Shown here: piece after piece, positions 51,927 to 60,259 of the stretch
Layout of the letters: the number at the start of each line of letters is the position of its first letter
How positions within the stretch are numbered: the stretch's first letter is position 1
Assembly (NCBI RefSeq): GCF_024979235.1
Contig: NZ_JANLCM010000001.1
Span: 1,984,001 to 2,048,000 of the forward strand
Direction of reading: 5' to 3'
DNA length: 64,000 nucleotides
Source of the DNA: Herbiconiux aconitum
GTDB lineage: Bacteria; Actinomycetota; Actinomycetes; Actinomycetales; Microbacteriaceae
Program-made: the position numbers and the translations under genes
Notes under the pieces: generated by a model
What the model was told of the DNA's origin: nothing
Seen by the model: the letters and a program-made list of their open reading frames with translations, nothing else
Databases searched by the model: none

Positions 51927-53131
51927 CCGAGCCCATCGCATCCGCGACCCCGCCGCTCACCGGTCTGCGGGTGCTCGACGTGTCGACGCTGTTCGCCGGG
52001 CCGCTCGCGGCCACCTTCCTGGGAGATTTCGGGGCGGATGTGATCAAGGTCGAACATCCGCGCAAGCCGGATGCCGCGCGCGGGCACGGTCCGGCGAAAG
52101 ACGGAGTGAACCTCTGGTGGAAGACGCTGGGGCGCAACAAGCGCACCGTCACCATCGACCTCGGCGACCCGGAGGGGGCGCAGCTGCTGCTGTCGCTCGC
52201 CGCCGAGGCCGATGTGCTGATCGAGAACTTCCGGCCGGGAACGCTGGAGCGCTGGGGCCTCGGACCGGAGACTCTGCACGCGGCGAATCCGCGGCTCGTC
52301 GTGGCGCGGGTCACGGCATTCGGGCAGGTGGGACCGTATTCCGGTCGACCCGGTTTCGGCAGCCTCGCCGAGGCGATGAGCGGGTTTGCCGCCCTCACGG
52401 GAGAGCCCGACGGGCCGCCCACGCTGCCGCCGTTCGGTCTCGCCGACGGCATCGCCGCCCTCGCCACCGCGTACGCGGTGATGGTGGCGGTGCGTGGGGT
52501 CGAGCACTCCGGCAAGGGCCAGGTGATCGACATGGCCATCATCGAGCCGATTCTGATGCTGCTCGGCGGCCAGATCACCGCCTACGACCAGCTCGGCCTG
52601 GTGCAACCGCGCACCGGAAACCGCTCGGTCAACAATGCGCCGCGCAACGTCTACCGCACGGCCGACGACGATTGGGTGGCCGTGTCGACGAGTTCGCAGT
52701 CGATCGCCGAACGCGTGATGACCCTGGTGGGGCGGGGTGACCTGGTCAGCGAGCCGTGGTTCGCCAGCGGGCACTCGCGAGCGGAGCACGCCGACGAACT
52801 CGATGGAGCGGTGGCGGCGTGGATCGCGGCACGATCCACGGCCGAGGTCATCGACCGGTTCGAGCAGGCGCAGGCCGCGATCGCCCGGGTGTCGGATGTG
52901 CGCGGGGTGCTCGCCGATCCGCAGTACGCCGCGATCGGCACGGTGCAGACCGTCGACGACGACGAGCTCGGGCCGATCAAGATGCAGAATGTGCTGTTCC
53001 GGCTCTCCGAGACGCCCGGGGGCATCCGCTGGACCGGTCGCCGGCACGGGGCCGACAGCGCGTCGGTGCTCGCCGAGATCGGGGTGACCCCGGAACAGTT
53101 GACCGCTCTGCGGGAACGGGGTGTCGTGTGA
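51923..53131 (+). CDS. Class III CoA-transferase (CaiB/BaiF family)
   Basis: 402 aa. Moves CoA between carboxylic acids through an Asp-bound intermediate. The N-terminal motif LTGLRVLDVSTLFAGPLAATFLGDFGADVIKVEHP, then RNKRTVTIDLGDPEGAQLLLSLAAEADVLIENFRPGTLERWGLG, is diagnostic. The likely catalytic Asp is in FGLADGIAALAT. Paired with the downstream lyase, it probably activates a hydroxy-dicarboxylic acid such as malate or citramalate type. ATGA overlap upstream and GTGA overlap downstream. Confidence 0.92.
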   Translation: MTEPIASATPPLTGLRVLDVSTLFAGPLAATFLGDFGADVIKVEHPRKPDAARGHGPAKDGVNLWWKTLGRNKRTVTIDLGDPEGAQLLLSLAAEADVLIENFRPGTLERWGLGPETLHAANPRLVVARVTAFGQVGPYSGRPGFGSLAEAMSGFAALTGEPDGPPTLPPFGLADGIAALATAYAVMVAVRGVEHSGKGQVIDMAIIEPILMLLGGQITAYDQLGLVQPRTGNRSVNNAPRNVYRTADDDWVAVSTSSQSIAERVMTLVGRGDLVSEPWFASGHSRAEHADELDGAVAAWIAARSTAEVIDRFEQAQAAIARVSDVRGVLADPQYAAIGTVQTVDDDELGPIKMQNVLFRLSETPGGIRWTGRRHGADSASVLAEIGVTPEQLTALRERGVV

Positions 53132-54123
53132 GTGGGGAGAGTTCTTTCGTCGGGCGCGACGGCGCGGGCCGTGTGCTGACCACCGGGCTGTACGTTCCCG
53201 GCGACCGACCCGACCGTTTCGGGAAGGCTGTTGCGACGGGGGCCGAGCTCATCATCCTCGATCTGGAGGATGCGGTGGCGCCCGCGGCGAAAGCGAGGGC
53301 GCGGGCGGCGGTGGTGGCGTGGCTCCGCGACGGTGGCGGCGACGGTGAGGCTGGCGGCGGCGATGGCGGCGTCGTCGGTGGCGGCGGCGAAGGCGGAGCG
53401 GATGCGCGTGGTGCGCGCGCTGACGGTCCGGTTCTGCAGGTGCGGGTCAACGAGGGGAACGACGACGACCTCGTCGCCCTCGCCGTGCTTGCGACGACCG
53501 AACCGGCGGGGACCGCAGCGTGTGCCTTCGAGGTGCGGTTGCCGAAGGTCGAATCGACAGTGCAGCTCGATCGGGTCGGGGAGCTGCTTCCCGGTGTGCC
53601 CGTCACAGCCCTGATCGAGAGTGCGCAGGGAGTGGAGCGGGCGGCGGAGCTGGCCGCGCACCCGATCGTGACGCGACTGGCGCTGGGTGAGTCCGATCTC
53701 GCGAGCGAACTCGGCACCCGGGCTCCGGCAGTGATGGAGTACGCACGCCTCCGTCTACTCTTCGCGGCTCTGGCCGCAGGGCTGCCGGCTCCGATGCTCT
53801 CGGCCTACCCGGCCATCGCCGACCTCGAGGGCCTTCGCGCCGACACCGCACGGGGTCGTGAGCTGGGCTGGTGGGGGCGGGTCGCGATCCACCCTTCGCA
53901 GCTGCCGGTGATCGCAGAGGTGTTCGCCCCGAGTGCCGACGAGCTGCGCTGGGCGCGCGACGTGCTCGCCGCCGTGGGCGACGGCGGGGTCGCGACCCTC
54001 GCGAACGGTGACATGGTCGATGCGGCGATGCTGCCGCGAGCGCGGGCGATCCTCGCGCGCTCCGCCGGGCGCTCCGGCGGAGTAGGGGCCGGCCGACCCG
54101 CTGACCTGCCGCCCACTGGCTGA
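53128..54123 (+). CDS. HpcH/HpaI (CitE-like) CoA-ester lyase
   Basis: 331 aa. Cleaves beta-hydroxyacyl-CoA esters to acetyl- or propionyl-CoA plus a keto acid in characterised relatives. Motifs LIILDLEDAVAP, LPKVES, LIESAQGVERA, ALGESDLASELG and WGRVAIHPSQ are in order, with acidic metal ligands retained. An unusual Gly-rich insertion encoded by 53329-53399 lies after the LEDAV helix. Last gene of the operon; GTG start overlaps the CoA-transferase stop. Confidence 0.9.
   Translation: MSGESSFVGRDGAGRVLTTGLYVPGDRPDRFGKAVATGAELIILDLEDAVAPAAKARARAAVVAWLRDGGGDGEAGGGDGGVVGGGGEGGADARGARADGPVLQVRVNEGNDDDLVALAVLATTEPAGTAACAFEVRLPKVESTVQLDRVGELLPGVPVTALIESAQGVERAAELAAHPIVTRLALGESDLASELGTRAPAVMEYARLRLLFAALAAGLPAPMLSAYPAIADLEGLRADTARGRELGWWGRVAIHPSQLPVIAEVFAPSADELRWARDVLAAVGDGGVATLANGDMVDAAMLPRARAILARSAGRSGGVGAGRPADLPPTG
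53329..53399 (+). repeat. GGC-rich imperfect tandem repeat encoding a Gly-rich loop
   Basis: Imperfect repeats of GGCGGC/GGTGGC triplets code for about 23 residues, mostly Gly with Asp, Glu and Val. They interrupt the CitE-like lyase between conserved motifs. In-frame slippage expansion is likely. Confidence 0.7.
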
Positions 54124-54126
54124 CGC

Positions 54127-54255
54127 GACCGCAGCCGACGAAACACGCGCCACGACCTACGAACCAGGAACGACGCACCACGAATCAGGAACGACGAGCG
54201 CACCACGCACCACGCACCACGCACGACGAACCACGCACGACGAACCACGGCACCG
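54127..54255. repeat. Short tandem and dispersed repeats upstream of the esterase gene
   Basis: A 130-bp stretch is built from copies of GAAYCAGGAACGACG (twice), CACGCAC/CCACGCA (several) and GCACGACGAACCAC (twice). It fills the 158-bp gap between the operon end and the esterase gene. No promoter boxes are obvious in it. Units are too short and irregular for CRISPR. Confidence 0.75.
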
Positions 54256-54281
54256 ACGCCGACGAGACAAGGGGAACCACG

Positions 54282-56741
54282 ATGGGGTGGACGAGAACGA
54301 CCGCGGCAACGACCGCGACCATGGCGCTGGTGGCAGCCGGACTGCTGGCCGGAGGTGTCAGCGCGAATGCGAGCACCGTGCACGAGACGTCCGCCGCCGC
54401 GCCACCCGCCGCCGCGGTGCCGGCCGCCGCGCCATCCGCCGCCGCGCCACCCGCCGGCCAGCTCGTGCCCGGTCAGCTGCAGAGCGCGGTCGTCGGGGGC
54501 CCGATCGACTACACGGCCTACCTGCCCGCCGGGTACGACCCGGATGCGTCGACCCGCTACCCCTCCGTCTACCTCCTGCACGGCCGCGGCGACAGTCAGT
54601 CCGCCTGGCAGCAGGTCGCCGGCGACCTCGACGAGATGATCGCCGACGGCAGCATCCCGCCGATGGTCGTCATCATGCCGGACGCCCCGTGGAGCGACCG
54701 CGGCAATTACTACGTCGATTCCCAGTACACCGGAACCGCCCCCGGCACGAGCCCGGGCGTCGCCGTGGAGTCCGCGTTCACCACCGATCTGATCGACTGG
54801 GTCGACTCGCACTACGCCACCATCGCCGACCGCGCCGCACGGGTGGTGGGCGGCTACTCGATGGGTGGGGCCGGCGCTCTGCGTTTCGCGACCGCGCATC
54901 CGGAGCTCTTCTCCGCAGGCCTCGTGCTGAGCCCCGCCGTCTACTACCCGAGTACTCCCGTCGATTCGTCGACGCGCGAGTTCGGCGCCTACGGAGTGGG
55001 CGACGCGCTCTACGACGAGAGCCGCTACCAGGCGCTCAACTACCCGGCGACCTTCGCCGCGTTCGACCCCGCCCGCCCGGTGCACCTGTTCATCGCTGTC
55101 GGTGACGACGAATACGTGAACCCGGCGCCCGAAGACGCGATCCACGACCTGGATTACGAAGCGGCCACCCTCTACAACCAGGCCAAGCGGGTGCCCGGCA
55201 TCACGGCCGAGTTCCGCGCGTACGACGGCGGCCACGACTGGGGCGTGTGGGAGCAGGGCTTCCGCGAGGGGATGCGCGACATCAGCGGCTATCTCGCCAC
55301 CGAGCCGGTGGAACCGCTGACCGGCGTGCAGACCGGCTCGGCCGGCGACGACTTCGCGGGTGGTGTGCTCGGCTCGCCCGACGGCGGCGTCGTGCAGGCG
55401 GTGAACGTGGCCGGCGATGCCCTCGGGCAGACCGCCGCCGGTGGAACGGATGTGCTCGTGCAGAAGTTCTCCGCCGACGGAACATCGGAGTGGGTGACGC
55501 CCCTTGCCACGGCACTGAACGAACGGATGTACGGAGTGGTCTCGGGCGGTGGCGACGGCTCCGTGATCACGGCCGGTTACCAGCGCACCGACCACGCGGG
55601 CGCCCAGAACGACGACGCTTTCGCAGCGAAGATCGGGCCTCGGGGTTCGGTGTTGTGGAGCACCGCGTTCGGCGATCCGGCCGCGGCTGACCGTGCCTAT
55701 GGTGTCACCGCCGACGGGCAGGGCGGCGCCTTTCTCGCCGGGTATTCGTCGGGAGTCGTCGGCGATGGTGCGCCGGCAGGCGACAAGGACGCCGTCGTCG
55801 CCCACGTGGATGCCGCGGGCGCGGTCACCTGGTCCGCTCAGTTCGGCAGCCCCGGCGAAGACAAAGCTTTCGCGGCGGCGCCCGCACCGGATGGCGGTGT
55901 CTACGTCGGTGGAACAGCGGGCGGCGCGATGCCGGGTGCCACCTCTGCAGGCGGGTACGACGCATGGGTGGCCGAGTACTCGGCCGAGGGCGAGCAGCTC
56001 TGGCTGCAGCAATTCGGCACGAGCGAGACCGATCAGGTGTCGGCGCTCGCCGCGACCGCGACCGGTGTGGTGGCGGCCGGGTTCACCGGGGGCACCCTGG
56101 GTGCGTCGTCGTCAGGGGGCAACGACGCCGTCGTCGCCGCCTTCGGTGTCGACGGATCGTCGGAGTGGCTGACGCAGGCCGGAACCCCGGCCGACGATCG
56201 GGCCGCCGGGGTGCTGGTGGGCGCCGACGACCGGATGCTGGTGGCCGGTCACACGAGCGGAGCGTTCGGCTCTCCGGCGGGTGGGGTGGACGTGTTCACC
56301 CTCGCTGTCGACAGCTCGGGTGCGCCCGGCGACGTGCGTCAGCTCGGCACGCCGCAGCGCGATGGTGCCGATGTCTACGACGAGGCGAATCTGTTCATCG
56401 CACCCGGCGCATCTGGCCAGGCCTGGCTGCAGGCGGTGACCTACGGATCGATCGCAGATGCGTCGAACGCGGGCGGAGCGGATGTCTTCCTCACCTCAGT
56501 GCCGTTCGCCGCGGACGGGTCGGGCGAACCCGGGCACCCGGGCGGCCCGGGAGCGCCCGGGGAGGGCGCCGGTGGCGGCGCACCGGGTGCCGGAGCGGAT
56601 GGTTCCGCGGTCGGCGGCGCATCGGGCGCGCTCGGCGAGACCGGACTCGAGCTGGCGCGCGCTCTCGCGATCGCCCTCCTCGTTCTCGGTGCGGGCGTGT
56701 CCGTTCTGGTTCTGCGCCGTCGCCTCCACGCCCGGGCGTGA
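54282..56741 (+). CDS. Secreted esterase with beta-propeller repeats and sortase-type anchor
   Basis: 819 aa. Signal peptide (residues 1-30, ending near SANAS), then an Ala/Pro-rich spacer. Residues about 60-340 are an esterase-D/Fes-like alpha/beta hydrolase: YLLHGRGDSQSAW, nucleophile Ser in GGYSMGG, His in YDGGHDWGVW. Residues about 345-750 carry five or six SBBP-like propeller repeats (GGNDAVVAAF, GGYDAWVAEYS, TPADDRAAG types). The C-terminal end has a Gly/Pro linker, LGETG, a hydrophobic helix and RRR, resembling a sortase signal. It probably acts at the cell wall on an ester of a surface or environmental polymer. Confidence 0.85.
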   Translation: MGWTRTTAATTATMALVAAGLLAGGVSANASTVHETSAAAPPAAAVPAAAPSAAAPPAGQLVPGQLQSAVVGGPIDYTAYLPAGYDPDASTRYPSVYLLHGRGDSQSAWQQVAGDLDEMIADGSIPPMVVIMPDAPWSDRGNYYVDSQYTGTAPGTSPGVAVESAFTTDLIDWVDSHYATIADRAARVVGGYSMGGAGALRFATAHPELFSAGLVLSPAVYYPSTPVDSSTREFGAYGVGDALYDESRYQALNYPATFAAFDPARPVHLFIAVGDDEYVNPAPEDAIHDLDYEAATLYNQAKRVPGITAEFRAYDGGHDWGVWEQGFREGMRDISGYLATEPVEPLTGVQTGSAGDDFAGGVLGSPDGGVVQAVNVAGDALGQTAAGGTDVLVQKFSADGTSEWVTPLATALNERMYGVVSGGGDGSVITAGYQRTDHAGAQNDDAFAAKIGPRGSVLWSTAFGDPAAADRAYGVTADGQGGAFLAGYSSGVVGDGAPAGDKDAVVAHVDAAGAVTWSAQFGSPGEDKAFAAAPAPDGGVYVGGTAGGAMPGATSAGGYDAWVAEYSAEGEQLWLQQFGTSETDQVSALAATATGVVAAGFTGGTLGASSSGGNDAVVAAFGVDGSSEWLTQAGTPADDRAAGVLVGADDRMLVAGHTSGAFGSPAGGVDVFTLAVDSSGAPGDVRQLGTPQRDGADVYDEANLFIAPGASGQAWLQAVTYGSIADASNAGGADVFLTSVPFAADGSGEPGHPGGPGAPGEGAGGGAPGAGADGSAVGGASGALGETGLELARALAIALLVLGAGVSVLVLRRRLHARA

Positions 56742-56765
56742 ACGACGTCGGCGGACGGCCGGATT

Positions 56766-57128
56766 TCAGCTGCCGTCGGGCCGGATGCGCAGCGTGAAGC
56801 CGCGCACCGCGGGTGCGATGACCTGGTCGAGTGCTGAGCCTTGATCGTGGTACTTCGCCCGGTAGGCGTCATCCACCCGGTCGAGCTCCGCGGCGTCGTC
56901 GACGATCTCCGTGGCCGCCGGATAGCGTGTCGCTCCGTCGGCGAACGCCAGGTGCCCCGCCCGGCGGGCCCGCGCATACCATTTCGACGACGGCCCGTAG
57001 GCGTTCCGGATGTACGGCACACCATCGATGACCACGCCCCAGATCGGCGTCTCGATCTCTCGCCCGTCTTTCGTGTCGGTCACGATGTGAATCGTGTCGG
57101 TCTCCCCGATGTAGTCGACGGCATTCAT
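56766..57128 (-). CDS. DUF2255-family protein
   Basis: 120 aa. FMN-binding split-barrel-like small protein: IGETDTIHIVTDTKDGREIETPIWGVVIDGVPYIRNAYGPSSKWYARARRAGHLAF. Typical of DUF2255 (nitroreductase or F420-associated relatives), function unknown. The frame is open far upstream into the glycosylase region, but the start is set at the ATG at 57128, with GGGAGAGG upstream and the family N terminus. Confidence 0.85.
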   Translation of the reverse strand: MNAVDYIGETDTIHIVTDTKDGREIETPIWGVVIDGVPYIRNAYGPSSKWYARARRAGHLAFADGATRYPAATEIVDDAAELDRVDDAYRAKYHDQGSALDQVIAPAVRGFTLRIRPDGS

Positions 57129-57247
57129 TTCGGCGTCCTCTCCCGTTGGCGGCGCTCCCGCCGCTTCGTGCGCCCATGGTCTCACCGACCGCGCGCGGGC
57201 GGAAGGGCCGAATCCGGCGGAAGGCCGGGGCCCGGAAAGGGCCGGAG

Positions 57248-58111
57248 TTACTTGAGAAGTCGGGAGAGCACGCGGTCGGCCAGCGGCTTGCCGCCGGTCT
57301 GGCAGGTCGGGCAGTACTGCAGACTCGAGTCGGCGAAGGTGACCTGCCGCACCGTGTCGCCGCAGACCGGGCACGGTTGGCCGGTGCGGCCGTGCACCTG
57401 CAGGCCGGATTTCTTCTCGGCCTTCAGCTCGGAGGCCGCCAGACCCTCGGCCCGCGCGATCGCGCCCCGCAGGGTGTCGTTCAGCGCGGTGTAGAGCACC
57501 GTCACCTCGGCGGGCGTCATGGCCGCGGGTTTGAACGGCGACATCCGGGCGGCGTGCAAGATCTCGTCGGAATAGGCGTTGCCGATGCCGGCGATGAGCG
57601 ACTGGCTGCGCAGCACGCCCTTGATCTGCGCGCGCCCGGCGGCGGCCAGGATGCTCGCGAAGACTTCTTCGGTGAAGGCCGGGTCGAGCGGATCGGGCCC
57701 GAGCCGCGCCAAACCGGGCACCTCGGCCGGGTCGCGCACCACGTACAGCGCCAGACTCTTCTTCGTGCCGGCTTCGGTGACGTCGAAACCCGACCCGTCG
57801 TCGAGCACCAAACGCGCCGCCAAGGCCCCCTTGCCGGGCCTGCCGGACGGGGGCGGGGGAGGCCCTTCGCGCCAGCGCAGCCAGCCGGCCCGCGCCAGGT
57901 GCACCAGCAGGTGCAGTGATCCGATCTCGAAGTCGAGGAACTTGCCGTGCCGCGTCACGCCTCGCACGGTCTCGCCGGAGAGAGCCGACACCGGCGGATC
58001 GAAGGTCTTCAGGGCCGCGAACGACACGACGTCGACGCGGTCGACCACTCTCCCCGCCAAGCGCGCGCCGAGGTCGGCGACGAGCGCGGTGACTTCGGGA
58101 AGCTCTGGCAC
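57248..58111 (-). CDS. Fpg/Nei-family DNA glycosylase
   Basis: 287 aa. Base-excision-repair glycosylase/AP lyase for oxidised bases. The N-terminal PELPEV gives the catalytic Pro2 and Glu3 after Met removal, which fixes the start at the GTG at 58111. The H2TH region is SLIAGIGNAYSDEILHAARMSP. The zinc finger CPVCG and CPTCQ is intact. The Lys of HGKFLDFE is present. A Lys-rich segment AEKKSGLQVHGRTG precedes the finger. It resembles the actinobacterial Fpg-like paralogues rather than the principal MutM. Confidence 0.92.
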   Translation of the reverse strand: MPELPEVTALVADLGARLAGRVVDRVDVVSFAALKTFDPPVSALSGETVRGVTRHGKFLDFEIGSLHLLVHLARAGWLRWREGPPPPPSGRPGKGALAARLVLDDGSGFDVTEAGTKKSLALYVVRDPAEVPGLARLGPDPLDPAFTEEVFASILAAAGRAQIKGVLRSQSLIAGIGNAYSDEILHAARMSPFKPAAMTPAEVTVLYTALNDTLRGAIARAEGLAASELKAEKKSGLQVHGRTGQPCPVCGDTVRQVTFADSSLQYCPTCQTGGKPLADRVLSRLLK

Positions 58112-58215
58112 GCCTCCAGTCTCCGCCCAACCACCGACATCGGCCAGACATCGACGCCCCGCCGGCAGTACCATGCATCCACACGTTCCGATGCGAGCCG
58201 CCCGGAAGGATGCCG

Positions 58216-59328
58216 ATGGCTGACGCCACCCCCGCGACGAACCGCCGCGTCGACTGGCTCGAGCTCTTCTTCGATCTCGTCTTCGTGGTCATCATCAAGC
58301 AGATCACCGACCTTCTGCACGGCGATCCCGATGTCGCCGACTTCGTGCTCGTGGGGGCCATCCTCGTGCCCGTCTGGGCTGCCTGGCTGAACGTCACGAC
58401 CTTCGTCAACCGGGCCGGTGACTCCTCGACCGGCGCACGCCTGTCCATCCTGGTCTCGATGGCCGGTGTCGCGTTGATCGCCATCTCGATTCCCGAGGTG
58501 ATGACCTCCGGGGCGCCCCTGTTCGCCCTCGGGTACGCCCTGGCGCGCCTGGCGGTGTGGCCCGTTTGGGCGGCCCAACGGCGGCGAGAAGGCGGCGGCA
58601 TCCTTCAGCCGACCGTCTACGGCCCCGGTCTGGCCGCGCTCTGGCTCGCCTCGATCGCCGTGCCCGACGCCTACCGGCCCTGGGTGTGGGCGGCACTCGT
58701 GCTCGTCGAGGGGGCGATCTTCGTGCGGGGGATCGACGGCACCGACTTCGTCGCCGGGCACATCATCGAGCGGGTGGGCCTGTTCACCATGATCGTGCTG
58801 GGCGAGGCGGTGGTCGAACTGATCCTGTCGGTGCGAATCGGCCAGTCGGCCGCGGCATGGCTGATCGCGGCGCTCGGCTTCGCTCTCATCTGCTCGTTCT
58901 GGTGGATGTACTTCCAGAGCGGCACGCGGGTCACCGAGCGGGTGCTCGGGCACAGCTCGTCCGGCGTCATCCGCGACGTGCTGGCCGGCGCCCATTACCT
59001 CATCGTGCTCGGCCTCATCGGCGTGGCCGCGGGTCTCGGCGGTGCTGTCGAACAAGCCGATCACGACCACCTCCAGTTCTCGACCGTCGTCGCGCTGAGT
59101 GGTGGCACCGCGCTTTACCACGGCGCGCAGGTGCTCACCGCGTGGCGGTACGGGTTGCCGATGCGTTTGCTCGCCGCCTGGGGGGTTCTGAGCTTGGCCA
59201 CGTCGGCCGTGGTCATCGTGTTCGGTGTCGCCTGGGCTCCGTGGGTGGTCGTACTGGTGATGCTCGTCGACAGCCTGCTGCACGCCGCCACCGGACCGAT
59301 CGTGGCCCGGCGGGTGCGCGCGGGGTAG
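58216..59328 (+). CDS. Low-temperature-requirement A (LtrA) family membrane protein
   Basis: 370 aa with about nine or ten membrane segments. Diagnostic opening RRVDWLELFFDLVFVVIIKQITDLL, then RVGLFTMIVLGEAVVELI in the middle. The biochemical role of LtrA is not settled. The start is the second ATG (58216), 6 nt after GGAAGG; the first ATG (58210) abuts that site. It is 10 nt from the downstream MBL gene, which nevertheless has its own -10 box. Confidence 0.9.
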   Translation: MADATPATNRRVDWLELFFDLVFVVIIKQITDLLHGDPDVADFVLVGAILVPVWAAWLNVTTFVNRAGDSSTGARLSILVSMAGVALIAISIPEVMTSGAPLFALGYALARLAVWPVWAAQRRREGGGILQPTVYGPGLAALWLASIAVPDAYRPWVWAALVLVEGAIFVRGIDGTDFVAGHIIERVGLFTMIVLGEAVVELILSVRIGQSAAAWLIAALGFALICSFWWMYFQSGTRVTERVLGHSSSGVIRDVLAGAHYLIVLGLIGVAAGLGGAVEQADHDHLQFSTVVALSGGTALYHGAQVLTAWRYGLPMRLLAAWGVLSLATSAVVIVFGVAWAPWVVVLVMLVDSLLHAATGPIVARRVRAG

Positions 59329-59338
59329 CGTGGGCGGG

Positions 59339-60199
59339 ATGAACAGCTCCGAGTGGACCCTCGTCGCCGGCGATGTCTATCAGCGCCGCTACGACCCGCT
59401 CGATGTCTCGGTGGTGGCGATCGTCGGCGAGACCGGTGTCACGGTCGTCGACACGCGCAACAACTCGGCCGAGGCGGACGAGATCGTGCACGACGTCGAG
59501 GCGCGGTTCGCTCGCCCGATCGTGGCCGTGGTCAACACCCACGCGCACTACGATCACAGCTTCGGCAACGAGCGCTTCACCCGTGAACCCGGGTTCAGCG
59601 GCGTGCCGATCTACGGGCACGCCCTCATCCCGCGCCACTACGAGGAGTTCGAGGCGCCGCGTCTGGCTGCGGTGCAAGCCGACCCGGCGCGCGAGCCCGA
59701 CAAGCAGTGGGCCGAGGTAGTGCTCACCCCGCCCACCGATCTGGTGCACGCACCGATCACCCTGCATCCGGGCGGCCGCCCGATCGAGCTCATTCCGATC
59801 GCGCCGGGGCACACCGACACCGACCTCGCCGTGTTCGTACCGGATGCGCGGGTCTGGCTTCTCGGCGACGTGATCGAGGAGTCGGGGCCGCCGATGTTCG
59901 GCTCCGGATGCTTTCCGCTGGGCTGGCCGGGCGCGCTCGACGAGCTGCTCGACCGCATCGAACCGGGAGACGCCGTCGTTCCGGGTCACGGAGCGGTGGT
60001 CGATCGCGCCTTCGTGGTGCGGCAGGCGGACCACCTGCGCGGCGTCGCCGAATTCGTGCGTGCCGCCCATGCCGAGCGCATCCCGGTCGGCGAGGTCGAC
60101 CTTCCAGCGGGGCCTCTCACGCTGTGGCCGGAGGGCTTTCTCCGCTCGGCCCTGACCGCCGGTTACGCAGAGCTCGACGCCCAGCCGCCTCAGCACTGA
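59339..60199 (+). CDS. MBL-fold metallo-hydrolase
   Basis: 286 aa. Binuclear metal site: NTHAHYDHSFGN (HxHxDH), a later His in IAPGHTDTDLAVFVPD, and His in VPGHGAVVDR. Substrate unknown; relatives include glyoxalase-II-like and quorum-type lactonases. The ATG at 59339 is 7 nt after TAGCGT; the GTG at 59330 lies inside that box. Confidence 0.88.
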   Translation: MNSSEWTLVAGDVYQRRYDPLDVSVVAIVGETGVTVVDTRNNSAEADEIVHDVEARFARPIVAVVNTHAHYDHSFGNERFTREPGFSGVPIYGHALIPRHYEEFEAPRLAAVQADPAREPDKQWAEVVLTPPTDLVHAPITLHPGGRPIELIPIAPGHTDTDLAVFVPDARVWLLGDVIEESGPPMFGSGCFPLGWPGALDELLDRIEPGDAVVPGHGAVVDRAFVVRQADHLRGVAEFVRAAHAERIPVGEVDLPAGPLTLWPEGFLRSALTAGYAELDAQPPQH

Positions 60200-60209
60200 C
60201 GAACGACAT

Positions 60210-60239
60210 CGCGGCCCTGCTCGCAGAGCGAGAGGGCCG
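60210..60239. terminator. Bidirectional hairpin between MBL and lamin-tail genes
   Basis: GCGGCCCT (60210-60217) pairs with AGGGCCGC (60232-60239), with inner CTCGC/GCGAG and an AGA loop. It lies between two convergent stop codons. GC-rich, with no T-tract on either side. Confidence 0.7.
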
Positions 60240-60259
60240 CGATGTGGTTGCGGTGCGGG

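Noticed and set aside
54127..54255. Possible CRISPR array
   Set aside because: Units are short, overlapping and of unequal spacing, with no constant repeat/spacer lengths and no cas genes.
56766..58601. One 611-codon minus-strand protein covering the DUF2255 region and beyond
   Set aside because: The frame runs through the Fpg/Nei gene in a non-coding register. The DUF2255 homology starts at the ATG at 57128 with its own ribosome site.
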